Shown: in pieces, positions 35,936-44,494 of the stretch
How the letters are laid out: the number at the start of each line of letters is the position of its first letter
How positions within the stretch are numbered: the first letter of the stretch is position 1
Made by a program: the position numbers and the translations under genes
NCBI RefSeq assembly: GCF_000222585.1
Contig: NZ_AFWE01000051.1
Span: 28,635-92,634 of the forward strand
Direction: 5' to 3'
Source: Vibrio scophthalmi LMG 19158
Lineage (GTDB): Bacteria; Pseudomonadota; Gammaproteobacteria; Enterobacterales; Vibrionaceae
DNA: 64,000 nt
The notes under the pieces: model-generated
Database searches by the model: none
What the model saw: the letters and a program-made list of their open reading frames with translations, nothing else
Told to the model about the DNA's origin: nothing

Positions 35936-37425
35936 ATGGAAAATAGCTTTGCTATTACAACGACGTTTATTGCTTACTTAGTTTTAATGTTAGCAATTGG
36001 CGTTATCGCCTATTTACGAACAAAAAACTCCACCGACTACTTTTTGGGTGGACGTACTTTAGGCCCTTGGCCTGCCGCGTTGTCTGCGGGTGCATCAGAC
36101 ATGAGTGGTTGGTTGCTGCTTGGCCTTCCGGGTTACGCGTATGCTGCGGGTATCGAAGCATTTTGGTTAGCAGGTGGCTTGTTACTTGGCACTTGGGCTA
36201 ACTGGCTGATCAACGCTAAGCGCTTACGTACTTATAGTATTACGACGGACTCGCTGACGATTCCGGAGTTTTTCGCGCGTCGATTTAATGATAACTCTAA
36301 ACTTATTCAAACCATTTCTGCGTTCTTTATCCTTTTGTTCTTCCTTTTCTATACCAGTTCTGGTTTGGTTGCAGGCGGCAAGTTGTTTGAAACCGTATTC
36401 GGTTTAGATTACAGCATTGCAGTGGTCATCGGCACGCTTTGTGTTGTGTCTTATACCTTATTTGGCGGTTTTCTAGCCGTGTCTTGGACGGATTTAGTGC
36501 AAGGTTTATTGATGGCTGCGGCGCTGATTATTGTACCAGTGGCAACCATGCAAGGTAGCTTTAGCGACTTAACGCATCAGTTAGAAGCGATCAATCCAGA
36601 GCTTTTAACGTTATGGAATGATTCGAAAGGTGAACCGTTGTCGGCGATCGCAATTATCTCTTTAGTTGCTTGGGGCTTGGGTTACTTTGGTCAACCGCAT
36701 ATTTTGGCGCGTTTTAAAGCGACTCGTAGCAACAAAGATCTGACAACGGCGCGTCGCATTGCCGTTGTGTGGACGGGTTTATCGATGATTGGTGCATTAT
36801 GGTGGGCGTCGTTGGCTTGGTCTACGTGACCAATACTGGTAGCGTTTCACTGGATGATGGTGAAAAAATCTTCATGCTATTGGTAAACTCGATGTTCCAT
36901 CCAGTGGTTGCGGGTATTCTATTGGCAGCGATCCTTGCTGCGGTAATGAGTACCGCTGACTCTCAATTGTTAGTGTCATCATCGGCGCTGGCGGAAGATT
37001 TTTACAAGCAAGTGTTTAAGCAAGACGCGAGCTCTGACGAAATTGTTATGGTTGGTCGTATTGCCGTGGTGGGTATTTCCATTATTGCGTTAATTCTTGC
37101 GATGTCGCCAGATAGCTCAGTATTGACCTTGGTTTCTTATGCTTGGGCGGGCTTTGGCGCAGCATTTGGTCCTGCGATGGTATTGAGTCTTTATTGGTCA
37201 CGTATGAACCGTAATGGCGCGTTAGCGGGCATTATTGTTGGTGGTGTGACGATTGTCATATGGAAGCAACTAACTGGCGGCGTGTTTGATGTATACGAAA
37301 TCGTACCGGGTATCATTTTCTCAACCATTGCGATTGTTGTGGTTAGCTTGATGACTGGCGAACCAGATGAGGTGGTTAAGGCGCAACATGCGAAGTTTGA
37401 GAAACAACTGCAAGAGCTAGAATAA
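35936..37425 (+). pseudogene. putP: Sodium/proline symporter PutP, split by a one-base deletion
   Basis: The first frame (35936-36829) encodes the N-terminal 297 residues and the second (from about 36800 to 37425) the rest. Around 36797-36802 the sequence reads TTATGG. Adding one T (TTATTGG) restores 'GALLVGVVGLVYVTNTGS' in a single frame and gives exactly 496 residues, the usual PutP length. The protein belongs to the sodium:solute symporter family ('DYFLGGRTLGPWPAALSAGASDMSGWLLLGLPG', 'SWTDLVQG', 'VMSTADSQLLVSSS'). AGAGGA precedes the start. Third gene of the put operon. If the deletion is real, sodium-coupled proline uptake by this carrier is lost. Confidence 0.9.
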
Positions 37426-37454
37426 GCTTTTGAATATCAGATAAAATGTGAACC

Positions 37455-37487
37455 AGTACAGCCCTCATAGTAGGGCTGTACTTTTTT
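37455..37487 (+). terminator. Terminator of the put operon
   Basis: Stem AGTACAGCCCT / AGGGCTGTACT followed by TTTTTT, 30 bases after the putP stop. Confidence 0.92.
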
Positions 37488-37602
37488 GCTTACTATTTGT
37501 TTGCTTTAGCTCACAAAACGGCGTTTGGTCGTAAAATATCTGGAACCAAAGGACTATAACAGAGTCAACCTAATTGACTAAAACGTAAGGGAGAGAAGAG
37601 TC

Positions 37603-37830
37603 ATGCCACAGATATACTGCGAATGTTGCCACAAACACACTCCACATAAAGTTGTCATGGAGCGTTGTGATAACCAGCGCAGCTCATTTCTTCGCTCTTT
37701 TGCTAGCTTTTTTGTCACTGTGCTGCAAGGTGATCACTATGTCAAAATGGAACAGCAATACTACTGTCGTAGTTGCAATCACCACTGCTCGGCGGTGGCC
37801 TCACCATTAACAAATGCCAACGCGGTCTAA
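37603..37830 (+). CDS. Small zinc-ribbon protein of unknown function
   Basis: A 75-residue protein with two CxxC knuckles ('IYCECCHKH' near residue 6 and 'YYCRSCNHHC' near residue 54) about 45 residues apart, as in small zinc ribbons. Additional His and Cys lie near both. AAGGGAGAG stands before the ATG. No family name is offered; zinc binding is inferred from the motif. Alone between the put terminator and the Lrp-type gene. Confidence 0.75.
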   Translation: MPQIYCECCHKHTPHKVVMERCDNQRSSFLRSFASFFVTVLQGDHYVKMEQQYYCRSCNHHCSAVASPLTNANAV

Positions 37831-37927
37831 CAATTTCTTACGTTACTTCCATTTATATCTCATTCGGCCTGTGATTAGATTGTTCAAATAGTGTTGTTTG
37901 AATGATGAATCATCGGGGGGATGTATT

Positions 37928-38395
37928 GTGGAGTTGGATCGAATTGATCGTGAAATCTTACGTATTTTAAATGCTCAAGGGCGCTTGCCTATCGTTGAGC
38001 TCGCAAAGCGTATTAATCTCACCACATCGCCTTGTTCTGATCGTGTTAAGCGTCTGGAAAAAGAGGGCTTTATTAGTGGTTACTATGCCGATCTTAACCC
38101 AGATAAGCTTGGTTTTTCTGTACAGGTCTTCATCCACATACGTTTAGATCAAAGTGGCCACTCACCGTTTGAATCATTTGCTGCTGAAGTTGCTAAACAT
38201 CCTGAAATTGAAGCGTGTTACACGCTATCTGGTGGCTTTGATACGATGATCAAAGTGCGCGTAAAGTGCATGAAAGCGTATCAGAACTTTATGGCGACTA
38301 AGTTTGTTACCTTGCCCGGGGTTATTCAATCAAGAAGTGAAGTGGTGATTGAAGAGCATAAGTCCAGTAATGGATTAAACGCCGCACAGATTTAA
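37928..38395 (+). CDS. Lrp/AsnC-family transcriptional regulator
   Basis: Winged helix-turn-helix at the N-terminus ('ELDRIDREILRILNAQGRLPIVELAKRINLTTSPCSDRVKRLEKEGFI') and a RAM ligand-binding domain (about 70-150, 'VQVFIHIRL', 'EACYTLSGGFDTMIKV'). GTG at 37928 is preferred as start, since GGGG lies eight bases before it and the protein then opens like other Lrp members. An ATG at 37898 would add ten residues. Its position next to the proline-use genes hints at amino-acid control, but it is not in their operon. Confidence 0.88.
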   Translation: MELDRIDREILRILNAQGRLPIVELAKRINLTTSPCSDRVKRLEKEGFISGYYADLNPDKLGFSVQVFIHIRLDQSGHSPFESFAAEVAKHPEIEACYTLSGGFDTMIKVRVKCMKAYQNFMATKFVTLPGVIQSRSEVVIEEHKSSNGLNAAQI

Positions 38396-38414
38396 GTTTA
38401 TAGTGAACAGATAC

Positions 38415-38444
38415 AAAAACGGTGAACCTGTTAGGGCTCACCGT
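38415..38444 (-). terminator. Terminator of the DUF445 gene
   Basis: Stem ACGGTGA / TCACCGT followed by TTTTT on the minus strand, 24 bases after the stop. Confidence 0.75.
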
Positions 38445-38467
38445 CAGAGTGGCGTTTGTGGTGCTAG

Positions 38468-39172
38468 TTAAGCGACAAAAGAAGAAACAACCCCAATTAG
38501 GCCACCGAACACGCCACCCCAAACAACTAACCAGCCAAGATGTTCTTTAATCATCTTTTGCACCATCTCTTTGACCAATTTAGGCGTCAGTTCGTTTAAA
38601 CGCTGATCGATGATGTTTTCAATATTGGTTTTGATTTCCTCCATCATCGCTGGAGACTCCATCTGCTCTTTTAGTGCGAGCTTAACCGAATCACTTTGGC
38701 TAATTTCCACCATTGATTGCTGCATCTTTTCAACAAACGGCTGTTTTAACGGTTGTAGAGCTTCCGTTCCGCCAAACATCGCCAGCATGCCGCCAAAAGA
38801 AGATTGTGCAATGACCTCTACGAGTGAATCAAAGGTAGGGTTGAGGTCGATTTTTGCAATGACAGGCTCAAGGTTGAGCGTTTTGCTGCTATTCATTTCT
38901 TGGTTTAGAAACTTGTCAATGTTGCTGGCGGTGAAAAACTGCTCCATCATCAGTTGCTTGATAGCCAGTTTAAACTCTTCAAAGCGCGCAGGAATAACAC
39001 CTGAACCATACAAACCGGGTACTTTTTCAAACAACATATGAATGGCTAACCAGTTGGTAATTGCCCCAGAGAAAGCAAATAGGCCAGCATAAAAGGCCAG
39101 TTGATTAGCAAAAACATGACCACCGGCAAGTAGCGCAAGGGCAATGACATTCGTGAGTAAACTTTTGTTCAT
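38468..39172 (-). CDS. DUF445-family membrane protein
   Basis: Two N-terminal hydrophobic segments (about 5-22 and 26-48) lead into the family signature 'GAITNWLAIHMLFEKVPGLYGSGVIPARFEEFK', then a long helical amphipathic region and a final hydrophobic segment (about 213-233). This plan and the NW(L/I)A(I/V)xMLF motif identify DUF445 (YheB/YjiN relatives). Function not established. Single gene; weak ribosome binding site. Confidence 0.85.
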   Translation of the reverse strand: MNKSLLTNVIALALLAGGHVFANQLAFYAGLFAFSGAITNWLAIHMLFEKVPGLYGSGVIPARFEEFKLAIKQLMMEQFFTASNIDKFLNQEMNSSKTLNLEPVIAKIDLNPTFDSLVEVIAQSSFGGMLAMFGGTEALQPLKQPFVEKMQQSMVEISQSDSVKLALKEQMESPAMMEEIKTNIENIIDQRLNELTPKLVKEMVQKMIKEHLGWLVVWGGVFGGLIGVVSSFVA

Positions 39173-39230
39173 TAACGGAAGACTCGTGGTTTAAAAAAGT
39201 GTGATGAGTATAACGGAGTCGAAGGTTAGC

Positions 39231-39262
39231 AAAAAGCCCTCAACAGAGGGCTTTTGATCTTT
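39231..39262 (-). terminator. Terminator downstream of the ABC exporter gene
   Basis: Stem AAAAAGCCCTC / GAGGGCTTTT with a four-base loop. The run of five T on the minus strand fits the end of the transcript from the ABC gene at 39403. Confidence 0.85.
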
Positions 39263-39351
39263 TTATTCCGGACTTATTATCTTTCGCAAGTTGGCGATAC
39301 CAAGCGGGTTGAGGGGGCTCAAGCGCTCACAACCGTGCTTGGTTTCTTATT

Positions 39352-39407
39352 ACTTAGCTTCTATTGCTTAGGTTCTATCACTTAGCACTTAGCTTCTATT
39401 GTTTAGT
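39352..39407. repeat. Short tandem repeat at the 3' end of the ABC exporter gene
   Basis: ACTTAGCTTCTATTG occurs at 39352-39366 and again at 39387-39401 (period 35). Each is followed by C/TTTAG, and a partial copy (GGTTCTATCACTTAGC) lies between. The second copy reaches the stop codon of the ABC gene. It looks like a local duplication. Confidence 0.7.
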
Positions 39408-41259
39408 CTTGCTGAGCTTGGTCTTGATCTTTTTCGCCAAGGAAACCGCCTGTCTGGTGTGCCCAAAGTTGTGCATAAATACCATTGTTCTGCAGCAATT
39501 CTTGGTGCGAGCCTTGTTCTACGATTTGGCCTTGGTCAAGAACAATCAGGCGATCCATCGCAGCGATGGTGGATAAGCGGTGCGCAATCGCGATAACGGT
39601 TTTGCCCTCCATCAACTCATACAAGCTTTCTTGGATCGCCGCTTCTACTTCAGAATCGAGTGCTGAGGTGGCTTCGTCTAACACAAGCAGCGGTGCGTCT
39701 TTCAGTAGCACACGTGAAATTGCCACACGTTGACGTTGTCCACCTGACAGTTTCACGCCACGCTCACCAACTTGAGCATCGTAGCCCTCATTGCCAAATG
39801 GGTCGTTAAGCGTTTGGATAAAGTCGTGTGCGTGTGCCTGCTTTGTCGCTTTTAGTAACTCTTCGTCACTGGCATCAGGTTTGCCATACAAGATGTTGTC
39901 GCGGATTGAACGATGCAACAGTGATGTGTCTTGTGTCACCATACCGATATTACTGCGCAGAGATTCTTGAGTGACATCTGAGATCACCTGACCATCAATT
40001 TTGATTTGGCCTTGTTCCACATCATGAAAGCGCAGCAGTAAGTTCACTAAGGTTGACTTACCCGCACCAGAACGGCCAACTAAGCCCACTTTTTCGCCCG
40101 GTTTGATCGTCAAATTCATGTTGCTGATCACCCCTTTGTTTTTGTCACCATAGTGGAAGCTGACATCGTTAAATTCGATACCACCTTGTGTGACGTTAAG
40201 CGGTTTTGCATCGGTTTTGTCTTCGATATCGATCGGTTTTGATAAGGTTTTCATGCCATCAACAACGGTGCCCATATTTTCAAATAGAGCACCCACTTCC
40301 CACATGATCCACATTGACATACCGTTGATGCGTAGAGCTAAACTGATGGCGATAGCAATCGCTCCAATACTGATCGCACTGTCCATCCACAATACGATCG
40401 ATAGCGTGGCAATAGAAAAAACCAGGATGTAGTTGGTCACTTCTACCGCAACGTCAAAGCCCGTGACAAGGCGCATTTGACGGTAAACGGTTTGTAGAAA
40501 ACCTTGCATGCCTTCTTCGGCATATTCTGTTTCACGGTGGCTATGTGAGAACAGTTTAACGGTAGAGATATTGGTATAGCTATCGACGATGCGGCCCGTC
40601 ATCAATGAACGTGCGTCAGCTTGTTCAGTTGCGACTTGTTTTAGTTTTGGCACGAAATAGATCTGGATGCAGATATAAGCGACAAGCCAAAATAGCATTG
40701 GAATGGCTAAGCGCCAGTCAGCTTGCGCGAGCAGAACGATCATGCTGGTGAAGTAGACCGACACATAGACAAAAACATCCATACTTTTCATCACGGTTTC
40801 ACGCACCGCAAGTGAGGTTTGCATCACTTTTGTCGCAACACGACCGGCAAAGTCATCTTGATAGAAATTGACACTTTGCTTGAGTAAGTAGCGATGCGCC
40901 AGCCAGCGGATCGACATTGGATAGTTGCCGAGCAATGTTTGGTGCACAAGTAATGAGTAGCCGACGACCATGATAGGCATCACGACCAATAGCAGAGCAC
41001 CATAAAAGATCAAGTCAGCCTGGTTGTCTTGCCAGAAAGTTTCAGGATTACTGTTGGACAGCCAGTCAACCAAGTTACCCATCGCGCCAAACAGGGCGAC
41101 TTCGACGATCGCAACAATGGTGGCCATGATTGACATGATGACCAATGGCACTTCAAATCCGCGCGTATAGTAACGACAAAAAGCAAAAATGCCTTGTGGT
41201 GGCTGTTCTGGCTCTTGATCGGGAAATGGCTTTGTGAAGCTCTCAAATTTCTTGAACAT
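39403..41259 (-). CDS. ABC-type exporter (fused membrane and ATPase domains)
   Basis: A half-transporter of 618 residues: six membrane helices (about 38-310) followed by an ATPase with Walker A GRSGAGKS (395-402), the signature 'VKLSGGQRQR' near 504, Walker B 'LLVLDEATSALD' and the His switch 'IAIAHRLSTI'. Overall it resembles the MsbA/multidrug group and the subgroup with a cytoplasmic N-terminal tail ('SFTKPFPDQEPEQPPQGIFAFC'). Such proteins act as dimers; the exported substrate (lipid or drug) cannot be told. Single gene. Confidence 0.9.
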   Translation of the reverse strand: MFKKFESFTKPFPDQEPEQPPQGIFAFCRYYTRGFEVPLVIMSIMATIVAIVEVALFGAMGNLVDWLSNSNPETFWQDNQADLIFYGALLLVVMPIMVVGYSLLVHQTLLGNYPMSIRWLAHRYLLKQSVNFYQDDFAGRVATKVMQTSLAVRETVMKSMDVFVYVSVYFTSMIVLLAQADWRLAIPMLFWLVAYICIQIYFVPKLKQVATEQADARSLMTGRIVDSYTNISTVKLFSHSHRETEYAEEGMQGFLQTVYRQMRLVTGFDVAVEVTNYILVFSIATLSIVLWMDSAISIGAIAIAISLALRINGMSMWIMWEVGALFENMGTVVDGMKTLSKPIDIEDKTDAKPLNVTQGGIEFNDVSFHYGDKNKGVISNMNLTIKPGEKVGLVGRSGAGKSTLVNLLLRFHDVEQGQIKIDGQVISDVTQESLRSNIGMVTQDTSLLHRSIRDNILYGKPDASDEELLKATKQAHAHDFIQTLNDPFGNEGYDAQVGERGVKLSGGQRQRVAISRVLLKDAPLLVLDEATSALDSEVEAAIQESLYELMEGKTVIAIAHRLSTIAAMDRLIVLDQGQIVEQGSHQELLQNNGIYAQLWAHQTGGFLGEKDQDQAQQD

Positions 41260-41451
41260 ACATCATCCTAAAGCGCGGCAAGAAAAAGATATTATGACGA
41301 TAGGGCTGCGCGCTGTGTTAAGTGTTGTATGTTATCGTTTTGCCAGCAGAAATGTAACTAGAGAGCGGCTCATGATCGTGCGTTTATGTGGCAGGCGTCG
41401 ATTTAGTCAGAGAAATAACGGTCAGAGTTCGATACGGCTGAAGTGGGGCAA

Positions 41452-41474
41452 TAAAAAGGCCAGCAATGCTGGCC
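41452..41474 (-). terminator. Terminator of the DUF368 gene
   Basis: Stem GGCCAGC / GCTGGCC with TTTTTATT on the minus strand, 30 bases after the stop at 41504. Confidence 0.9.
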
Positions 41475-41503
41475 TAATTCGATGGAAATTGATGCTTACG
41501 CGC

Positions 41504-42424
41504 TTAGTGTTGCGAGCGCTCTGCAAATTTTTCTAAACCAATCACAAGGGCGATTGCCGCAATCATCATCACCACAGCCATACCTAAGTGGGCCGGTTGA
41601 TTCATCACGTTCTCAAATTCAAATGGGGTTAAGTTGTGTTGAATCAATGGCACTTCTTCCCCTTTTGAGTTGGTGCGCCATGAGATGGTCTCTTTCCATG
41701 GCCAGATCTTTGGCAACGTGCCGATCATCAAACCCGTTAGGAAAACTAAGGTGGCATCTCTAAAGCGTTTTAGTAACCATGATAGAACATGAGAGAAGCT
41801 CAGTAGGCCAACCACACAACCAGTTAGAAAGAGCGACAGGATAGTGAAATCAAATGATTTTACCGCACCTAAAACCGGAGCGTACATGCCGATAAGTAGC
41901 AGAATAAAGCTGCCCGAGATACCCGGAAGGATCATGGCACAGATCGCGATGGCGCCAGCAAAGACGATGTTGATGCTGGTCGGTTCCATTTGCAGTGGAT
42001 TTAGTATGGTAATGCAGTATGCAAAAGCTACCCCCAGCAGCAGGAATATGGCGCGGCTCATGGTGCGTTGTTCCACTTGTTTGAGGATGTGATACACCGA
42101 CACCAAAATGAGGCCGAAAAAGAATGACCAAAGTGGAATAGGATGAGTGACCAATAACCAAGAGATAAGTTTAGCCAAGGTCGCAATGCTGGTGAAAACC
42201 CCACCAAATAGCGCGATCAAGAATAGGCCATTAATATGACTGAACGCGGCCTTAAAGCCTTCTCGTTTCCAAATGCCAAGTACAGTAGGGTTGATACGGC
42301 GAATACTTTCTAAAAGCGTATCATAGATGCCGGTGATAAACGCGATAGTACCGCCAGATACGCCAGGTACAACATCGGCCGCGCCCATGGCGAGACCTTT
42401 AAAAAACGTCGTTAAGTAGTTCAT
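41504..42424 (-). CDS. DUF368-family membrane protein (PopT-type polyprenyl-phosphate translocase)
   Basis: Begins with the family signature 'GLAMGAADVVPGVSGGTIAFITGIY' and repeats a related motif at 'AMILPGISGSFILLLIGMY'. These two PGxSG repeats are the hallmark of DUF368. About eight membrane segments. Members in V. cholerae and Gram-positives have been shown to return undecaprenyl phosphate to the inner leaflet, a step needed for wall recycling, with conditional importance at alkaline pH. The role here is by family. Chromosome II neighbours (PilZ gene) match the V. cholerae arrangement. Confidence 0.88.
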   Translation of the reverse strand: MNYLTTFFKGLAMGAADVVPGVSGGTIAFITGIYDTLLESIRRINPTVLGIWKREGFKAAFSHINGLFLIALFGGVFTSIATLAKLISWLLVTHPIPLWSFFFGLILVSVYHILKQVEQRTMSRAIFLLLGVAFAYCITILNPLQMEPTSINIVFAGAIAICAMILPGISGSFILLLIGMYAPVLGAVKSFDFTILSLFLTGCVVGLLSFSHVLSWLLKRFRDATLVFLTGLMIGTLPKIWPWKETISWRTNSKGEEVPLIQHNLTPFEFENVMNQPAHLGMAVVMMIAAIALVIGLEKFAERSQH

Positions 42425-42483
42425 TCAATACAGTAATCAGGTTGAGATGGCGAAAGTATACCGATAAAGGTGTCAAAAAAGTA

Positions 42484-42511
42484 TGAAAATAGGGCGCAAA
42501 ATCGCCCTAAA
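42484..42511 (-). terminator. Terminator of the PilZ-protein gene
   Basis: Stem AGGGCG / CGCCCT with ATTTTC on the minus-strand side, between the PilZ and DUF368 genes. Confidence 0.7.
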
Positions 42512-42535
42512 AATAAGATTGGATATTGGCTGAGG

Positions 42536-43273
42536 TTAACGCAGAGAGAGGCGATTACCATCGAACTTGAGATGTGCCAGTAAAGTTTTCGCATTTTCCT
42601 TACCACGATCATCAAACTTAACACCGTAGCTTCTTTTCTGTGAAGATTGCTTGACGTTACAAATCGTGCCGCTGAGTGAATCAAATGAAGTCGATTTCCC
42701 TGGCATTGATATCAATAGTTCAACTTTTTCCCCTGATGCGAACGGGCGTGTAAGGGAAGGGGTAATATATAAGCAGCCACTTTTCGATAAGTCTCGCATC
42801 ACACACTCGATACGATGATTGGTGCTGTGAGCTTTAGCACGTAAATTGACTTCATAACGAGGTTCGTTACGCAGCGGTGTGGACTGCACGGTTTGTGGAA
42901 TCGACATCGCAACCATCGCGATTGGCGCTTTAATGATGTGCAAAATTTGGCTACGGAAGCTAAATACCGCCCCTTCTCCACGCGGTGCAATAGCACGTAA
43001 TGTGGCCCAAAATCCTTCTTGGAAGAAGTCGTTGATGTTTTCATCTGACAGTTTAGGTAATTCGACCAAAATCATATGGCTAGAGTGAGTGCCAATAAAG
43101 TTACTTTTGATTCGAAAACTGGTACCGACAGGCGTGACGATACCAATGCTGAGTTCACGGCCATGATCGATCATCGGGAGGGCATCGACGCTATTAACAA
43201 CGGTTGCGGCGCGTGAGTTCATCTTGTTTGGCTGAGCTTTAGCTGCAGTGGTTGTCTGTGACTGAGTATTCAT
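42536..43273 (-). CDS. plzD: PilZ-domain c-di-GMP-binding protein (PlzD/VCA0042-like)
   Basis: Two domains: an N-terminal YcgR-like barrel (about 38-130, 'LSIGIVTPVGTSFRIKSNFIGT', 'AVFSFRSQIL') and a C-terminal PilZ domain (about 134-240) with both c-di-GMP contact motifs, RNEPR at 135-139 (RxxxR) and DLSKSG at 161-166 (D/NxSxxG). This matches V. cholerae PlzD (VCA0042), whose structure with c-di-GMP is known. Such proteins change motility or surface behaviour on ligand binding. Next to the DUF368 gene as in V. cholerae. TGGTGGA precedes the ATG. Confidence 0.9.
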   Translation of the reverse strand: MNTQSQTTTAAKAQPNKMNSRAATVVNSVDALPMIDHGRELSIGIVTPVGTSFRIKSNFIGTHSSHMILVELPKLSDENINDFFQEGFWATLRAIAPRGEGAVFSFRSQILHIIKAPIAMVAMSIPQTVQSTPLRNEPRYEVNLRAKAHSTNHRIECVMRDLSKSGCLYITPSLTRPFASGEKVELLISMPGKSTSFDSLSGTICNVKQSSQKRSYGVKFDDRGKENAKTLLAHLKFDGNRLSLR

Positions 43274-43639
43274 TCCACCACCATTATCCCGTTAGCGTAT
43301 TTATTTTGAATTGAGCGTGCTGATCTCACTCTGAATCCTATTGTTTGACGTTACTTGTGTATAGACACGGTTAAGTTCAACTTATTTGCCTATTGGGAAT
43401 ACGCAGTAAATTCTATTGAGGGTTTGCTTCGAGTTCAAACATCAATATAGGTTATAAGTATGAGCTAGTTATCATTTTTGACGTCAATTATATGCACGTA
43501 GTCACACTTGACCAAGAAGAACAGCATTTTCAAGATTCTGTTGAGTGAGATTTGTTCTCTTTCATGCCGTTTAGGCACAATGATGATGTTGTCACCTTCA
43601 CTTTGACTTTGATTCCACTCTCTCTTTTAGAGGCTAGAG

Positions 43640-43740
43640 TATGGTAAATTGGTCATTAAAGCGATAGCCGCGAAGACCGATTCGCATCATGGGAGTGTAG
43701 CAGCAGCATGCTGTGGTGACTTATCGGTCACTCTTTTTAC
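43640..43740 (+). ncRNA. Candidate structured RNA (possible small RNA)
   Basis: Within the 600-base gene-free stretch 43274-43872. The segment contains ATAGCCGCGAAGACCGA (43664-43680), a palindromic CAGCATGCTG hairpin and GTGAC/GTCAC (43716-43731) followed by TCTTTTTAC, a weak terminator. GACCGA at 43675 could alternatively pair with TCGGTC at 43724, excluding the terminator stem. No known family and no certain promoter. The rest of the gap (43274-43640) holds nothing recognised. Confidence 0.35.
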
Positions 43741-43800
43741 TTGAATCCAAGCCGCAATGAAGGCCGCTAAAGGGTTGCGTGAATTATTCGATACAAGGCT

Positions 43801-43847
43801 AATACGGTATCGATAACGAGTCAAAATTTGACTATCGAGACCGTATT
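43801..43847. repeat. Large imperfect palindrome
   Basis: AATACGGTATCGATA (43801-43815) pairs with TATCGAGACCGTATT (43833-43847) with one mismatch. GTCAAA/TTTGAC continues the stem inside. It lies 25 bases beyond the stop of the acetyltransferase gene and could end that transcript, although it lacks a T run. Confidence 0.6.
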
Positions 43848-43872
43848 GGTGTTGGTGAGCTGAGGATGAAGA

Positions 43873-44364
43873 TTAGGCTTTTATTCTCGCCATATAATAG
43901 GTGCTAATATATTCGCCGCGACGAAATACCGAGCACTTCGCTTCCCCTTCGATCTCAAAACCAAATTTTTTATAGCAAGCGATGGCGGTCTGATTGTCAC
44001 TATTCACATCAATCTGGATACGTTTGATTTGCAGCCAATTATCGGCGAGATCAAGAACGGTTTCGATTAAACGACTGGCAATACCTAAACCATGGTAGTT
44101 GTCGTGAACACCAAGGCCAAATGTTCCGCAATGAATCAGGCGAGGGCTACGCAGATGTTCGAATCCGATATTACCTACGACCACTCCCTCGACTTCGGCA
44201 ACGAAGCTATAGATGTGGTCAGGAATGTTTTCTAAACGCTGTTGCCACAGCGCGCTGCTGGGTAAAGGGAGTTGTAATGTCTCACTTTGCGCCTTGGGTT
44301 GTGAATAGAGCTCAGCTATAGCTGCAGCATCTGACACTAGGGTTGGGCGAATCTTAATATCCAT
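43873..44364 (-). CDS. GNAT N-acetyltransferase, similar to E. coli AaaT (YhhY)
   Basis: A 163-residue GNAT protein. 'SETLQLPLPSSALWQQRLENIPDHIYSFVAEVEGVVVGNIGFE' and 'DNWLQIKRIQIDVNSDNQTAIACYKKFGFEIEGEAKCSVFRRGEYISTYYMAR' run in parallel with E. coli YhhY/AaaT throughout its length. That enzyme acetylates certain L-amino acids such as methionine and phenylalanine. The acetyl-CoA loop is 'NYHGLGIASRL'. Single gene; substrate assigned only by resemblance. Confidence 0.85.
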   Translation of the reverse strand: MDIKIRPTLVSDAAAIAELYSQPKAQSETLQLPLPSSALWQQRLENIPDHIYSFVAEVEGVVVGNIGFEHLRSPRLIHCGTFGLGVHDNYHGLGIASRLIETVLDLADNWLQIKRIQIDVNSDNQTAIACYKKFGFEIEGEAKCSVFRRGEYISTYYMARIKA

Positions 44365-44494
44365 ATCTTTCTCATCCGCTTATCGGTTCATGCTTTGGTA
44401 TAACATATTTATGGTTCTGTATAAAAAGTAAATATGATTGAGTGTGAAGGGTTCCCTCGGTAATCTTGCGAGGCGTTTTATAAGGAACCGTTTG

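Noticed and set aside
36769-37425. A separate 218-residue transporter gene starting at 36769
   Set aside because: It is the frame-shifted second half of putP: no ribosome binding site, and the two pieces join perfectly after adding one base.
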